Assembly: GCA_964592275.1 (NCBI GenBank)
Contig: CAZQDJ010000036.1
Location: 1-5,807, forward strand
DNA length: 5,807 nucleotides
From: CANNBR01 sp964592275
GTDB lineage: Bacteria > Babelota > Babeliae > Babelales > CAIQNR01
Direction: 5' to 3'
The position numbers were made by a program, and so were the translations under genes. This document shows positions 5,620 through 5,807 of this stretch, one piece after another; the stretch's first letter is position 1; every line of letters begins with the position of its first letter. Under the pieces are notes generated by a model, which saw nothing but the letters and a program-made list of their open reading frames with translations, made no database searches and was not told where the DNA came from.

Positions 5620-5710
5620 CGTAACAAAACAAAGTCATCATAGTCCAAATGCTATCTAGTATCGATTATCCATCTCTATACAATCAAAAAATAATGACTT
5701 CTTCCTGTAA

Positions 5711-5744
5711 CGTGCCCTCTTTCGCTAAAGCTTCAGCGTGGCAC
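5711..5744. repeat. Cruciform-like inverted repeat beside the tandem array
   Basis: GTGCC (5712-5716) pairs with GGCAC (5740-5744), and inside it CGCT (5723-5726) pairs with AGCG (5735-5738), flanking the self-complementary AAGCTT (5728-5733). The only break in the inner stem is an A/C mismatch (5727/5734). It adjoins the tandem units and probably belongs to the same intergenic repeat cluster. Confidence 0.5.
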
Positions 5745-5746
5745 CA

Positions 5747-5807
5747 CGCCTTAGCCTCGAAGATCGCGCCATAGTTTCGTAGACCGCGCCTTAGCCTCGA
5801 AGATCAC
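5747..5807. repeat. Three 20-bp tandem repeat units, cut by the window edge
   Basis: Units begin at 5747, 5767 and 5787. Units 1 and 3 share the identical 19-mer CGCCTTAGCCTCGAAGATC (5747-5765 and 5787-5805). Unit 2, CGCCATAGTTTCGTAGACCG, differs from unit 1 at a few positions but keeps the CGCC, TAG, TCG and AGA blocks in register. The array may continue beyond the window. A short frame in this area hits a TAG at 5772-5774, so it is not a coding repeat. Confidence 0.75.

Larger units (their letters stand above)
5473..5807. other. Gene-free, repeat-bearing region to the window edge
   Basis: No convincing gene lies in these 335 bases on either strand. In order it holds the right part of the stop-codon hairpin, a T run at 5534-5540, a long imperfect palindrome (5541-5619), a plain AT-rich stretch bounded by the inverted repeats AAGTCAT (5632-5638) and ATGACTT (5694-5700), a cruciform-like segment (5711-5744) and a 20-bp tandem repeat (5747-5807). 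A 64-codon frame at 5465-5659 merely reads through the palindrome. Confidence 0.7.

Noticed and set aside
5465..5659. 64-codon plus-strand frame after the exported protein
   Set aside because: It overlaps the end of the real gene and reads straight through the palindromic element, so the peptide is a translated repeat.
5747..5807. CRISPR array
   Set aside because: The units are directly adjacent 20-bp repeats with no unique spacers, and no cas gene is present.

Overview
The window is compact, AT-rich bacterial DNA with six protein-coding genes on both strands and a roughly 335-bp gene-free, repeat-bearing tail at the right end. There are no tRNA or rRNA genes, no transposase and no CRISPR array. 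The organism is probably a small-genome, host-associated bacterium. The style of the repeats (a GTCATCCCC...GGGGATCCAG palindrome and CGCCTTAGCCTCGAAGATC tandem units), the short spacers and the unrelated neighbouring genes remind me of Candidatus Dependentiae (TM6) or a similar intracellular lineage. That placement is inference and no marker gene here proves it.

Layout from left to right. A DEAD-box RNA helicase (+, 9-1859) has a complete helicase core, a DETD variant of motif II and a long repetitive Arg/Gly/Ser-rich tail. It ends at a clear intrinsic terminator (1881-1912). A minus-strand pair follows: a class I SAM-dependent methyltransferase (start best placed at 3177) and, 18 bp downstream of its stop, a Nudix hydrolase with a perfect Nudix box. 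These two probably form an operon. Divergent from them, across a short spacer with a candidate promoter and an A/T-rich hairpin, is a Methyltransf_2-type O-methyltransferase (+, 3309-4289). It converges, with only 2 bp between stop codons, on a chloramphenicol phosphotransferase-like kinase (-, 4292-4900). A second divergent spacer leads to a small predicted exported protein of unknown function (+, 5053-5472).

The right-hand tail (5473-5807) holds a hairpin over the last stop codon, an imperfect long palindrome of a dispersed-repeat type (5541-5619), a pair of distant inverted repeats, a cruciform-like segment (5711-5744) and three 20-bp tandem units running to the window edge (5747-5807).

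The two methyltransferases, the Nudix hydrolase and the CPT-like kinase are all small-molecule-modifying enzymes, so 1930-4900 could be a loosely assembled detoxification or metabolite-modification patch. They lie in three transcription units and no shared pathway can be shown from sequence. I see no convincing evidence of a wholly new system. The points most worth following up are the helicase tail, the CPT-like kinase in this context, the lone O-methyltransferase with its upstream hairpin, the orphan exported protein and the repeat cluster.
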